DNA of 64,000 nt from positions 1 to 64,000 of the forward strand of contig QCOH01000006.1 of assembly GCA_003209895.1 (NCBI GenBank), in the 5' to 3' direction. Positions 18,098 through 25,905 of this stretch are shown here, in pieces. Positions within the stretch are counted from its first letter, which is position 1; each line of letters starts with the position of its first letter. Both the position numbers and the translations under genes were made by a program. Source of the DNA: Pelagibacteraceae bacterium AG-430-I06. GTDB taxonomy: Bacteria; Pseudomonadota; Alphaproteobacteria; Pelagibacterales; Pelagibacteraceae. The notes under the pieces were generated by a model. The model was not told where the DNA came from. It saw only the letters and a program-made list of their open reading frames with translations, and did no database searches.

Positions 18098-18373
18098 ATG
18101 AACAAAAAACAGCTCGTTAACAAGATCGCTGGAAGCATGAACCAAAGTAAGGCAGATGCAGAGCGAACTTTTGATACTATAACTGGGATAATCTTAGATT
18201 GCTTAAAAAACGACGAAGCCGTTAAAATCGCGGGTTTTGGCACTTATAAGGTAGCAAAGAGAAAGGCTAGAGTAGGCCGAAATCCTAGAACTGGAGAACA
18301 AATCCAGATAGCAGCTTCTCAGAAGGTTAAGTTTTTACCTGCTAAAGGCTTAAAGGACATGTTTAACAGATAA
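18098..18373 (+). CDS. hupB: HU-family nucleoid-associated DNA-binding protein
   Basis: A 91-residue protein of exact HU length. The N-terminus MNKKQLVNKIAGSMNQSKADAE and the DNA-binding arm GRNPRTGEQIQI are diagnostic. It bends and compacts DNA as a dimer. A strong AAGGGG ribosome-binding site precedes the ATG. The gene is isolated as a single transcription unit, between the long inverted repeat and a strong terminator. In many alphaproteobacteria hup follows lon, but here the two are about 41 kb apart. Confidence 0.95.
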   Translation: MNKKQLVNKIAGSMNQSKADAERTFDTITGIILDCLKNDEAVKIAGFGTYKVAKRKARVGRNPRTGEQIQIAASQKVKFLPAKGLKDMFNR

Positions 18374-18381
18374 TCGATTTT

Positions 18382-18417
18382 AACAACCCTTAAAAAACTA
18401 ATTTTAAGGGTTGTTTT
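18382..18417 (+). terminator. Rho-independent terminator after HU
   Basis: A 14-bp perfect stem (AACAACCCTTAAAA at 18382-18395 with TTTTAAGGGTTGTT at 18402-18415) with a six-base loop, ending in a short T run. It lies eight bases after the HU stop. Confidence 0.8.
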
Positions 18418-18516
18418 AATGCCATTCTGACACACCTCACAAAAACGCACGACTAAGTTTCAAACAACGCACTTCTTAAAACTTACCAATAAACTACTGT
18501 TTTATTTGGAGGTATT

Positions 18517-19809
18517 ATGAAAAAATATATAGGTTATTTCTTTGCAGGTACGGCAATTTATTTTGCTTTTGCTGGTTTGGGTTACGCCGAAACTACTGTA
18601 TCTGCCGAAGTTCAGTACATTTTTAATACAATATTATTTTTAATGTCAGGTTTTCTGGTTATGTGGATGGCAGCAGGTTTTGCCATGCTCGAGTCTGGGT
18701 TGGTTACATCTAAAAGTGTATCAGCGATCTGCGCAAAAAATATAGGTTTATATTCAATTGCTGGAGTAATGTTCTGGTTAGTTGGGTACAATTTAGCATA
18801 CGGTATACCTGAAGGTGGATGGATAGGTTCATTCTCTTCATGGAGCGACTCGTCATCATTGGAAACAGGTTATTCCGATGGATCAGACTGGTTCTTCCAA
18901 ATGGTATTCTGTGCAACAACAATGTCAATCGTATCAGGAACATTGGCTGAAAGAATTAAAATTTGGCCATTCTTCTTATTTGCAGCAATTTTAACTGGAT
19001 TTATTTATCCAATTGAAATGGGATGGCAATGGGGCGGTGGCTGGTTATCAGCTGCTGGTTTTTCTGATTTTGCAGGTTCAACATTAGTACATGCTGCTGG
19101 AGGAGCTGCTGCTCTTGCTGGTGCTATAGTACTTGGTGCTAGATCTGGAAGATTTACTTCAGGAGGTGGCGTGAAAGCTATGGCACCTTTTGCGGCTTCT
19201 TCAATTCCATTAGCAACACTCGGAGTATTTATACTTTGGTTGGGCTGGTTTGGATTTAACGGTGGTTCGCAATTAGCTGCAGGAACTCTCGAAGACGTAA
19301 GTTCAGTTGCAACAATATATATTAATACAAACTTAGCTGCAGGTGGTGGTGTATTAGCCGCTGCTACAGTGTCTAGACTTGCCGGAGGTAAAACCGATGT
19401 GGTCATGATGCTTAACGGTGCAATCGCTGGCTTAGTTGGTATAACAGCAGAACCTTTAACACCAAGCCCACTTGCTGCAATAGTGATTGGAGCAATTGCT
19501 GGTGTGTTAATGTACTACTCAACAAAATTATTGTACAAAATGAAAATCGATGATGTTGTTGGCGCAATTCCTGCTCACTTAGTAGCTGGAATTTGGGGTA
19601 CGTTAGCAGTTCCGTTTACAAACTCAGATGTAGGTTTTGGTTCACAATTCCTCGGAACAATTTCAGTAGTAATATTTGTTTTCGTAGTCTCATACATTGT
19701 ATGGTCACTTATGAAAATGACTATTGGAATTAGAATCAGTAAAGAAGCTGAAAGGCTCGGAACTGATAAGTCCGAAGTTGGAGTAATCGCTTACGGAATA
19801 AGAGACTAA
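18517..19809 (+). CDS. amt: Ammonium transporter (Amt family)
   Basis: A 430-residue inner-membrane channel with an N-terminal signal-like segment followed by eleven helices. DWFFQMVFCATTMSIVSGTLAER, HAAGGAAALAGA, LWLGWFGFNGGS and the HLVAGIWGTLAVP motif are the Amt signatures, including the pore histidines. A strong TTTGGAGGT ribosome-binding site precedes the ATG. Terminators on both sides make it a single-gene unit. No glnB/glnK gene accompanies it here. The 96-base leader shows no sigma-54 promoter that I can recognise. Confidence 0.97.
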   Translation: MKKYIGYFFAGTAIYFAFAGLGYAETTVSAEVQYIFNTILFLMSGFLVMWMAAGFAMLESGLVTSKSVSAICAKNIGLYSIAGVMFWLVGYNLAYGIPEGGWIGSFSSWSDSSSLETGYSDGSDWFFQMVFCATTMSIVSGTLAERIKIWPFFLFAAILTGFIYPIEMGWQWGGGWLSAAGFSDFAGSTLVHAAGGAAALAGAIVLGARSGRFTSGGGVKAMAPFAASSIPLATLGVFILWLGWFGFNGGSQLAAGTLEDVSSVATIYINTNLAAGGGVLAAATVSRLAGGKTDVVMMLNGAIAGLVGITAEPLTPSPLAAIVIGAIAGVLMYYSTKLLYKMKIDDVVGAIPAHLVAGIWGTLAVPFTNSDVGFGSQFLGTISVVIFVFVVSYIVWSLMKMTIGIRISKEAERLGTDKSEVGVIAYGIRD

Positions 19810-19846
19810 TTTAAAAATTACCTTCCCTTTCGTTTTGGTAATAATT

Positions 19847-19872
19847 AAGGCCCGAGAAATCGGGCCTTTTTA
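19847..19872. terminator. Terminator between amt and bcp, probably bidirectional
   Basis: A nine-pair GC-rich stem (AAGGCCCGA at 19847-19855 with TCGGGCCTT at 19860-19868) is capped by a GAAA tetraloop and followed by a T run on the plus strand. The two genes converge here and the stem is self-symmetric, so it can serve both; it overlaps the bcp stop codon. Confidence 0.85.
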
Positions 19873-20334
19873 TTTTAGAGACTTTATAAAATCGAGAACT
19901 TCCTGAGCATGGCCATTAACCCTAACATTTGGCCATATTTTAATAATTTTACCCTTATTATCTATAACTATAGTAGATCTAATTGTTCCCATGAATTTTT
20001 TACCTAAAAAAGATTTCATTGCCCAAATACCATATTTTTTTTGGAGTTTAATTTTTTCATCAGATAAAAGCTGAAAAGGAACCTTAAATCTTTTCTTAAA
20101 ATTTAAATGACTTTCCATGCTATCTTTAGAAACCCCCACAACTTCATATTTTAAAGTTTTAAATTTTTTATAAAGTTTTGAAAAATCTATAGTTTCTAAC
20201 GTGCACCCTGGAGTGTTGTCCCTTGGGTAAAAGTAAATTACTAGACCACACTTTATTTTTGATAATTCGAATATTTTAGAGTTGGTTGAATTAAGTTTAA
20301 AATTAGGAGCATTTTGGTTTAATTTAATTTTCAT
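19870..20334 (-). CDS. bcp: Thioredoxin-dependent peroxiredoxin, Bcp/PrxQ family
   Basis: A 154-residue peroxidase. PRDNTPGCTLET carries the peroxidatic cysteine at about residue 44. The resolving cysteine usually found five residues later in Bcp/PrxQ is missing (the sequence continues LETID), so resolution must use another cysteine such as C29 or an external thiol. It reduces hydrogen peroxide and organic or lipid hydroperoxides in the cytoplasm. The start overlaps the end of the upstream glycosyltransferase-like gene by 11 bases. Confidence 0.92.
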   Translation of the reverse strand: MKIKLNQNAPNFKLNSTNSKIFELSKIKCGLVIYFYPRDNTPGCTLETIDFSKLYKKFKTLKYEVVGVSKDSMESHLNFKKRFKVPFQLLSDEKIKLQKKYGIWAMKSFLGKKFMGTIRSTIVIDNKGKIIKIWPNVRVNGHAQEVLDFIKSLK

Positions 20335-21352
20335 TTTCGTCCCATAGTTTTTTCCAATTTACATTTGGAGATAAACCATAAATTGAATTAATATTTGTAA
20401 AGTGCACTGCTAAAGATGGTATAGGCGAAATACACAATTCATTCTTATAAATTTTATGCAAAGGTTTCTCAAAAGGGTAGTGTTCAAATTTACACATGCT
20501 GGTCAATTCATTCCAATGTTTTTCAACTATATTTTTACTTGTTAAAAACGTACATAAACTTTGGTCAACTTGACGCCAGTGCCTTGTCTCTCCCATAAAA
20601 ATACGCGCTTTATCAGTCTGAGTATATAAATATGGATAGTCTGTAGGGCAAATTATCAATTCTTTTTTAAGCTGAGACGATATTCTTTCATATGTAAACA
20701 ATATTTCCGTAAAACTATTTTTTTCATGAACATAATCATCTTCAACAAAATATATTAAGTCTTCGCTTTTAGCTTTAGCAAGAAACAAAGATTGATGAAT
20801 ATTTGACATATTTGATTTTTGGTTTGAAGTTACTTCTTTGTTTTCCTCGTTTATGTTCTTAATTTCTCTTGAGAATTTATCTAATTCGAGTTTTATAATC
20901 TCAAAATTAATATTAGATTGTACCAACATTTTTTTTATACTTTCGATTTGTTTTTCTTGGGAATCGTGGTCAATTATATAAATTTTAAATTTCACATTTT
21001 TAAATGAAATTTTTGCTTGGTTTACGCTTTTGATAATTGAACGTAAAGTTCTTTTTGTATATTCATCTTTATCTTGTTCAAAAACTCTTTTTTTGGATTG
21101 AGACAACATATTTACGGTCATGCAAGTTCTTAATATTATATCAAGCGATTTAATGGACCTTGTAATTTCTACTTTACCCAAAGGTAAGACAACAGACTTT
21201 TTGCCCGGAATACTAATTTTTTCTTCAATATTTCTACTAGAAGTTGGTATGTTCAAATTACTTTGATCTATAATCTCATACCCAAATAACCTAGATAATT
21301 TGATAAAAAATTTTGTTAAAATATTTTTTTTGTTGGACTTAATTTCTCTCAT
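20324..21352 (-). CDS. Glycosyltransferase-like protein (GT-A type), unassigned family
   Basis: A 342-residue protein. After a basic N-terminal region, the central part reads like a GT-A nucleotide-sugar domain: KIYIIDHDSQ as the first strand and LIYFVEDDYVHE as a DxD-like metal site, followed by acceptor-side motifs rich in aromatic residues (TDYPYLYT, HWRQVDQS). No signal peptide is seen. I cannot assign a CAZy family with certainty. It is co-directional with bcp and overlaps it by 11 bases; the link between a peroxidase and a glycosyltransferase is unexplained. Confidence 0.6.
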   Translation of the reverse strand: MREIKSNKKNILTKFFIKLSRLFGYEIIDQSNLNIPTSSRNIEEKISIPGKKSVVLPLGKVEITRSIKSLDIILRTCMTVNMLSQSKKRVFEQDKDEYTKRTLRSIIKSVNQAKISFKNVKFKIYIIDHDSQEKQIESIKKMLVQSNINFEIIKLELDKFSREIKNINEENKEVTSNQKSNMSNIHQSLFLAKAKSEDLIYFVEDDYVHEKNSFTEILFTYERISSQLKKELIICPTDYPYLYTQTDKARIFMGETRHWRQVDQSLCTFLTSKNIVEKHWNELTSMCKFEHYPFEKPLHKIYKNELCISPIPSLAVHFTNINSIYGLSPNVNWKKLWDENEN

Positions 21353-21387
21353 TTTAATTATTTATATAATAGTTTATATTACTTTTA

Positions 21388-21786
21388 ATGAATATAAAAT
21401 CTTCTAAAGAGCTAGTTGATGGGGCATTAAAAGAAATTAAAACGCTTGAGCCTAAAGAAGTGAAAGATTTGGATAATGTAAATCAGTGCACACTCATAGA
21501 TATACGTGATATTAGAGAACTCTTAAGAGATGGAACAATAAAAGGATCTCATCATATACCTAGAGGGATGTTAGAATTTTGGCTGGATCCTCAAAGTCAA
21601 TATTATGATTCATCAAAATTTTCAGAAAAAAAAAAATTAATCCTTTTTTGTGCAGCTGGCATGAGGTCTGCTTTGGCAACAAAAACACTTAAAGACATGG
21701 GCTATAAGAACATCGCCCATGTAAAAGGCGGTTTCAGTTCATTGGTAAGTGAGGGATTTGAAGTTACTATTAAAGAAAAGAAATAA
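21388..21786 (+). CDS. Rhodanese-like domain protein
   Basis: A 132-residue single rhodanese domain. The active-site loop is LILFCAAGMRSALATK with the persulfide cysteine at about residue 88, and LIDIRDIRE and VKGGFSSL are the usual flanking motifs. It handles sulfane sulfur in the cytoplasm; the substrate is unknown. It is divergent from the glycosyltransferase-like gene with only 35 bases between the starts, a shared AT-rich promoter region containing TATAAT. Confidence 0.9.
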   Translation: MNIKSSKELVDGALKEIKTLEPKEVKDLDNVNQCTLIDIRDIRELLRDGTIKGSHHIPRGMLEFWLDPQSQYYDSSKFSEKKKLILFCAAGMRSALATKTLKDMGYKNIAHVKGGFSSLVSEGFEVTIKEKK

Positions 21787-21787
21787 A

Positions 21788-22375
21788 TTATTTCTTTACC
21801 TCATCTAAAGCATACAAGAGCCTATCTTGTCCCCAAAAAATTTTTTTATTTACAACAAAAGTTGGTGCCCCAAAAATTCCTTTTTTAAGAGCTTCATCTG
21901 TTAATTTTCTTAATTTATCTTTAATCTTTTTATCTATTGCTTTGGTTAAAAATATTTCAGGATTAAGATCAATATTTTGAAGAACTTTATTTATTATTAT
22001 TGGATCATTCATATTTAAACCATCTCTCCATATTGAATTAAATATTTTCTCAATAAAAATTTTTTCTGAATTATCTTCTTCTGCAATTATAACACCACGC
22101 ATTAAATTAACTGTTTTAATCGGGAAATATGAATTAAAAACAAATTTTATTTTTTTTTTTTCAGATACAAGTTTTGTATCATCTTGCATAAATTTAGACT
22201 TAAGTTTAATAAATGCAGCAGGAGTTATCCCTGCAGAATTATGAAGCCCCCCCAGCAAAATAGGCATATACTTTATTTTAAAAGGATATTTTTTCTCTAA
22301 TTCCTTAATTTCTTTATATCCAATATAGGCGTATGGACTACTAAAATCGAAGTAGAACTCAATTGACTTAGTCAT
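21788..22375 (-). CDS. 2-hydroxychromene-2-carboxylate isomerase / DsbA-like GST-kappa family protein
   Basis: A 195-residue thioredoxin-fold protein. It opens with IEFYFDFSSPYAYIGYKEI, the glutathione-site motif in which the catalytic CxxC of DsbA is replaced by SSPYAY, as in HCCA isomerase and GST kappa. IFGAPTFVVNKKIFWGQDRL at the end is also characteristic. The natural substrate in SAR11 is unknown, since no naphthalene pathway is present. It overlaps the ABA4-like gene by eight bases and is probably translated with it. Confidence 0.87.
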   Translation of the reverse strand: MTKSIEFYFDFSSPYAYIGYKEIKELEKKYPFKIKYMPILLGGLHNSAGITPAAFIKLKSKFMQDDTKLVSEKKKIKFVFNSYFPIKTVNLMRGVIIAEEDNSEKIFIEKIFNSIWRDGLNMNDPIIINKVLQNIDLNPEIFLTKAIDKKIKDKLRKLTDEALKKGIFGAPTFVVNKKIFWGQDRLLYALDEVKK

Positions 22376-22838
22376 AAAAATTTATTTTTTTTGCATAGAA
22401 GACTCTTATTAACCAATACACCAATAATCCAATGGGCCCGGTAAAATAGGTTAATATTAATGACAAAATAACCAAAAATTTTGGAACTAGAAAAATTTTG
22501 GAGTCACTTGCAATCCAATTACCTGCAAATAAATTAATTGATAAAAAATGCAGCCAAAAAATTAAAAGAAAGGCTTCGTTTGCAAATAAAGCATAAAGTT
22601 CATTTAGGCCCAAATATAGATTAAAAATTTCAAAAATATTTTCTGTTATGTAAATTTGGTAAACAATAAACAAATATGCTGTGGATAATAAAAGTGGAAT
22701 TATTACAGATTTTACAAAAAATTTTGTAATAATATGATTAGGTATAAAAATTAGAAGGAGCCAAAACGGTATAACGCCTATATTAGTTATATAGTAAATT
22801 TTCTCGTAAGTTAAAAAAGATAGGAGGTTATCAATCAT
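22368..22838 (-). CDS. ABA4-like (DUF4281) membrane protein
   Basis: A 156-residue protein with four transmembrane helices. The stretch around FANEAFLLIFWLHFLSINLFAGNW and the end TGPIGLLVYWLIR match the ABA4-like family named for the plant ABA DEFICIENT 4 protein, which is required for neoxanthin formation. Bacterial homologues are of unknown function. The overlap with the downstream isomerase gene suggests a joint role. A good AGGAGG-like motif is not seen on its own strand. The recX start lies just beyond, divergent. Confidence 0.75.
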   Translation of the reverse strand: MIDNLLSFLTYEKIYYITNIGVIPFWLLLIFIPNHIITKFFVKSVIIPLLLSTAYLFIVYQIYITENIFEIFNLYLGLNELYALFANEAFLLIFWLHFLSINLFAGNWIASDSKIFLVPKFLVILSLILTYFTGPIGLLVYWLIRVFYAKKINFYD

Positions 22839-22847
22839 AAAAACTTG

Positions 22848-22853
22848 TATAAT
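22848..22853 (+). promoter_or_regulatory. -10 box of recX
   Basis: A perfect TATAAT ends nine bases before the recX ATG at 22863. The predicted transcription start falls on or next to the start codon, so the mRNA would be leaderless. This also argues against the upstream TTG at 22845 as a start. Confidence 0.5.
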
Positions 22854-22862
22854 ATAAAAGCA

Positions 22863-23423
22863 ATGGATTCAATTTCAAATAAAAAAGATTTTAATGATTT
22901 AACGGTTAATTTAAGAGATTTAGCGTACTCTTATATTGAAAAATATAATCCTTCAAAACAACAAACCAAAACATATTTATTAAAAAAGTATTTAACGAAA
23001 TTTCAAGGAACAAAACAAAGAAAAGAAGTTACCGAAATAATAGACAACATAGTATCCAACCTTGAAAAAAGTCATTTTTTAAATGACAGCTTATATTCAG
23101 ATTCAAAAGCAAGAGTGCTATTTAGGAGAGGATATTCTCTAAATAAAATTAATCATTCACTAAAGAGCAAAGGAATCGAACAAAAAAATATACAAATGAG
23201 TTTAAATAAAATTAAAAACGAGAAATCCGATCCAGATTTTTTGTCTGCAATGAAAATTTGTAAAAAACGTAGGATAGGCCCATTACGTCCGGAGCCAAAT
23301 AGAGAGATTTTTTATAAAAAAGATATGGGAATTTTAGCAAGATCAGGATTCAGTTACGATATATGTAAAAGAGTTTTAACGATGTACAAGGACGAATTCA
23401 ATAAACTAATAAAACTTATTTAG
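22863..23423 (+). CDS. recX: Regulatory protein RecX family
   Basis: About 186 residues from the ATG at 22863. The repeated helical modules (ARVLFRRGYSLNKINHSLKSKGI, DFLSAMKICKKRRIG) match RecX, which binds RecA filaments and limits recombination. The basic N-terminus LLKKYLTKF is also typical. I reject the longer version starting with TTG at 22845 because that codon overlaps the -10 box. recA is not in the window. Confidence 0.8.
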   Translation: MDSISNKKDFNDLTVNLRDLAYSYIEKYNPSKQQTKTYLLKKYLTKFQGTKQRKEVTEIIDNIVSNLEKSHFLNDSLYSDSKARVLFRRGYSLNKINHSLKSKGIEQKNIQMSLNKIKNEKSDPDFLSAMKICKKRRIGPLRPEPNREIFYKKDMGILARSGFSYDICKRVLTMYKDEFNKLIKLI

Positions 23424-23550
23424 TTTTCTTTTTTTCGTTTAATTTCAAATAATATTCTAATCTTTTCCTTATGAAATTTTTTACAAATACAAAAACTACA
23501 AGACCAAAAATTGATACAGATACAATTATTATTAAGATTGTCTTAAGCAT
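23416..23550 (-). CDS. Small single-helix membrane protein, 44 residues
   Basis: An ORF too short for standard gene calling. It reads MLKTILIIIVSVSIFGLVVF and then a basic tail rich in lysine and arginine (FIRKRLEYYLKLNEKKKTK). This is one transmembrane helix with positive residues on the cytoplasmic side. The ATG overlaps the cysQ stop by eight bases, the same overlap length that cysQ shows with DUF3553, so it is probably the third gene of that operon. The stop overlaps the end of recX on the other strand by eight bases. Function unknown. Confidence 0.55.
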   Translation of the reverse strand: MLKTILIIIVSVSIFGLVVFVFVKNFIRKRLEYYLKLNEKKKTK

Positions 23551-24322
23551 CTAGTTTTTCATTACGTTTAATTATTAAACTTAAATTCTTGTAGTCGCTT
23601 TTACCATATTTGAATTTTTTATTCTCTAAAGTTGTGATAATTGCACCAGCACCTTCAGCAACCGCATGCCCTGCTGCGTAGTCCCATTCATAAGCTCTTT
23701 CTTTGGCAGCATAAAAATCGAACTCTCCTGTAGCAATCACACAAAATTTATATGAGCTGTGCATTGGTGTAAAAGAATTTATTTTGTGTTTTTTAAAAAC
23801 ATTTAATATTAATTCTCCTGGATCAGAACTTCCACTAACCGCAAAAACTTTACCCTTTTCAGTCTTTTTTTTACAGTCAAGCTTAATGGTCTTTTGTTCT
23901 TCAATCATATAAGAATTATTTTTACCGTATGAATAAAACAATCTATTTTTTTTTGGTGCTCCAAGCATACCTATTATCGGATTGTTATTCAAAATAAGTG
24001 CTGCATTAATGGTATACTCATCTTTACCTGCAATATATTCTTTTGTGCCATCAATTGGGTCAATCAGCCAAAAAGTATCTAAATTATTTTCTTTTTTAAA
24101 ATCAACTGTTTCTTCAGAAATAATTGGAATATTTGGTGTTAAAGTTTTTATTTTTTCAGTAAGTAGTTTGTTGACCTCCAAATCACCATTTGTCACTGGA
24201 GAGTTATCTGGTTTTATAATTTTTTTCAAACCATTTCTGTAAAGATCTATCGATGTTTTTCCAGCGATAGCTGTAGTCTCTATTAAATTTTCAGCTAGTT
24301 GTTTTAATTCATTTTCATTCAT
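23543..24322 (-). CDS. cysQ: 3'(2'),5'-bisphosphate nucleotidase (CysQ)
   Basis: About 259 residues from the ATG at 24322, chosen because it forms an ATGAATGA overlap with the DUF3553 stop; an ATG at 24337 is possible. The inositol-monophosphatase-superfamily motifs are clear: ISEET, WLIDPIDGTKEYIAG and WDYAAGHAVAEGAG bind the metal ions. CysQ removes 3'-phosphoadenosine 5'-phosphate formed by sulfate activation and sulfotransfer. In a SAR11 genome, where assimilatory sulfate reduction is reported to be absent, its main substrate may come from other reactions. Confidence 0.92.
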   Translation of the reverse strand: MNENELKQLAENLIETTAIAGKTSIDLYRNGLKKIIKPDNSPVTNGDLEVNKLLTEKIKTLTPNIPIISEETVDFKKENNLDTFWLIDPIDGTKEYIAGKDEYTINAALILNNNPIIGMLGAPKKNRLFYSYGKNNSYMIEEQKTIKLDCKKKTEKGKVFAVSGSSDPGELILNVFKKHKINSFTPMHSSYKFCVIATGEFDFYAAKERAYEWDYAAGHAVAEGAGAIITTLENKKFKYGKSDYKNLSLIIKRNEKLDA

Positions 24323-24488
24323 TTTCAATTTTTTCAAGTTTAATATTATCTAAGTTAATAACTAGTTTGCCAGCATTTTGAAAATTAACTGTAGCTTTAT
24401 TCTTAATTATAGATTGAACTTGTCCAATACCCCAGCTTTTTTTGGATGTATTAATGACAAAATTACCAGGTTCTAGATCATATTGCAT
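24315..24488 (-). CDS. DUF3553 family small protein
   Basis: About 57 residues from the methionine at 24488 (MQYDLEPGNFV), which matches the usual N-terminus of this family better than the start at 24503. WGIGQVQSIIKNKATVNFQNAGK is the conserved core, probably a small SH3-like or Tudor-like barrel related to the RNA polymerase-binding CarD/UvrD C-terminal modules. It is first in an operon with cysQ, overlapping it by eight bases. Function unknown. Confidence 0.8.
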   Translation of the reverse strand: MQYDLEPGNFVINTSKKSWGIGQVQSIIKNKATVNFQNAGKLVINLDNIKLEKIENE

Positions 24489-24508
24489 AATGGAAAGTTT
24501 CAATTTTT

Positions 24509-24514
24509 TATAAT
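24509..24514 (+). promoter_or_regulatory. -10 box of mnmA
   Basis: TATAAT ends 12 bases before the mnmA ATG (24527). The transcript would have a leader of only about six bases and no ribosome-binding site. No strong -35 box at the correct distance is visible. Confidence 0.4.
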
Positions 24515-24526
24515 ATATAACAGTTT

Positions 24527-25672
24527 ATGATTAACTCACTAGGTATAAAAAAGTCGCCAAAAAATACAAAAATCGTTGTAGCTATGTCAGGGGGTGTAGA
24601 TTCCTCGGTTGTAGCCGGGCTTATGAAACAGGAAGGCTATGATGTTACAGGGATAACTTTAAAACTATATGACGACACTAAAACTTTAACTGATTCGAGA
24701 CAGTGCTGTGCAGGAAAAGATATAATTGATGCTAAAAGAGTTTCTGAAACTTTGGATATCAAACACAAAATTTTGTACTATCAAAAAAAATTTAAAAAAG
24801 AAGTTATAGACTCTTTTATTGACAGTTATGTTGGAGGAGAAACACCAATACCTTGTGTTCAATGTAATCAAACCGTAAAATTTAGAGACCTATTTAAATT
24901 TGCAAAGGAACTAGGTGCTGACGCATTAGTCACCGGACATTATGTGGTGAGATACGAAAAAGATGGAAAAGGGAAAATGTATCGAGCAAAAGACACCACA
25001 AGAGACCAAAGTTACTTCTTATTTAATACCACGCAGGAACAATTAAATTACTTAAGGTTTCCATTAGGATCTATAAACAAATCAGAAACAAGGAAAATAG
25101 CAAGTAAACTAAATTTAAATGTTGCAGAAAAACCAGATAGCCAAGACATTTGTTTTGTACCCAACGGAAACTATGCCTCGGTAATTGAAAAATATAGGCC
25201 ACAGTCTTTTAAAAAAGGGAATATATATGATTTATTTGGTGAAAAACTTGGATACCATGATGGAATTATTAATTATACAATTGGTCAAAGAAAAGGAATT
25301 AAGATTTCGAGCAAAGAACCTCTATATGTAATAGATATAATAGCAAAAGATAATTCTATAATTGTTGGACCACAAGATTGCCTGAATGTAAAAAAATTGT
25401 ATTTAAGAAATGTAAATCTATTATCAGATGACAAATTTTCAAATAATAGTGTTTTTATCAAAGTAAGATCAACCGGCAAACTTTTAAAAGCCAAAACTAT
25501 ATTTAAAAAAGATGAGAGAGTTGTTGAAATATTACAAGACGAAAGGGGAATTTCTCCAGGACAAGCATGTGTTTTCTATCACAAGGACGATATAGGAGAA
25601 AGATTACTTGGCGGCGGATGGATAGATAGAACAGTTAATAAAAATTTATCCACACAATTCACAGAGCAATAA
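24527..25672 (+). CDS. mnmA: tRNA-specific 2-thiouridylase MnmA
   Basis: A 381-residue enzyme that thiolates U34 of tRNA-Lys, -Glu and -Gln. The PP-loop AMSGGVDSS near residue 20 activates the tRNA with ATP. The catalytic cysteines lie in IPCVQCNQ and [18 protein letters not shown] and the C-terminal beta-barrel with GQACVFY complete the domain set. Full family length. The sulfur would come from a cysteine desulfurase such as SufS in this window. Confidence 0.97.
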   Translation: MINSLGIKKSPKNTKIVVAMSGGVDSSVVAGLMKQEGYDVTGITLKLYDDTKTLTDSRQCCAGKDIIDAKRVSETLDIKHKILYYQKKFKKEVIDSFIDSYVGGETPIPCVQCNQTVKFRDLFKFAKELGADALVTGHYVVRYEKDGKGKMYRAKDTTRDQSYFLFNTTQEQLNYLRFPLGSINKSETRKIASKLNLNVAEKPDSQDICFVPNGNYASVIEKYRPQSFKKGNIYDLFGEKLGYHDGIINYTIGQRKGIKISSKEPLYVIDIIAKDNSIIVGPQDCLNVKKLYLRNVNLLSDDKFSNNSVFIKVRSTGKLLKAKTIFKKDERVVEILQDERGISPGQACVFYHKDDIGERLLGGGWIDRTVNKNLSTQFTEQ

Positions 25673-25704
25673 AAAAAACAACTAAAAGGTGATAGCTGTT
25701 TTTT
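25673..25704 (+). terminator. Terminator after mnmA
   Basis: AAAAAACAACTA (25673-25684) pairs with TAGCTGTTTTTT (25693-25704) with one mismatch and an eight-base loop, followed by CTTTTT. It starts directly after the mnmA stop. Confidence 0.6.
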
Positions 25705-25728
25705 CTTTTTATGTTTTAATGTATATGA

Positions 25729-25905
25729 ATTAAGAGGCAACTCTTAACTGGCCAGTTAAGGAAAAACCGAGAGGTTCAAGCTTAACGGGCAGAAAATTCT
25801 GCAGAGTAGTACTAAAATTGCAGGATGGTGGGCTTGGCGGTAGTACTAAAACGACGGGCCAAAACTTAAGTCTGCGCACCGAAAGGTGTGTAGACATGGG
25901 TTTTA
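25729..25905 (+). ncRNA. Candidate structured non-coding RNA, identity unknown
   Basis: About 175 non-coding bases are clearly more GC-rich and structured than the surroundings. Visible elements on the plus strand are: hairpin 25730-25747 (TTAAGAG, GCAA loop, CTCTTAA); an 18-base perfect palindrome at 25743-25760; a hairpin AACC-GAGA-GGTT at 25765-25776 inside a GTTAAG/CTTAAC helix (25755-25760 with 25781-25786); a hairpin at 25789-25802; two copies of GTAGTACTAAAA at 25806-25817 and 25840-25851; and an 11-pair hairpin with GAAA loop at 25870-25895, extended by AAAAC/GTTTT. I see no tmRNA tag, SRP loop or RNase P core. Strand is inferred from the GNRA loops, which read correctly on the plus strand. 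6S RNA or a marine-specific RNA family are alternatives. Confidence 0.6.

Noticed and set aside
18421-18516. Riboswitch or sigma-54 promoter in front of amt
   Set aside because: No paired helices beyond chance and no TGGCAC-N5-TTGC element; only a good ribosome-binding site is supported.
19005-19406. 133-codon open frame opposite amt
   Set aside because: Antisense shadow of a strongly conserved membrane protein; proline- and alanine-rich translation without any domain.
22845-22862. TTG start extending recX upstream
   Set aside because: The codon overlaps the perfect TATAAT -10 box, so it would not be transcribed as a start; ATG at 22863 is preferred.
25729-25905. tmRNA (ssrA) or RNase P RNA as identity of the structured region
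   Set aside because: No alanine-tag reading frame ending in a hydrophobic ALAA-like tail, no tRNA-like acceptor pairing, and no GAGGAAAGTCCGGGC-type RNase P core on either strand.
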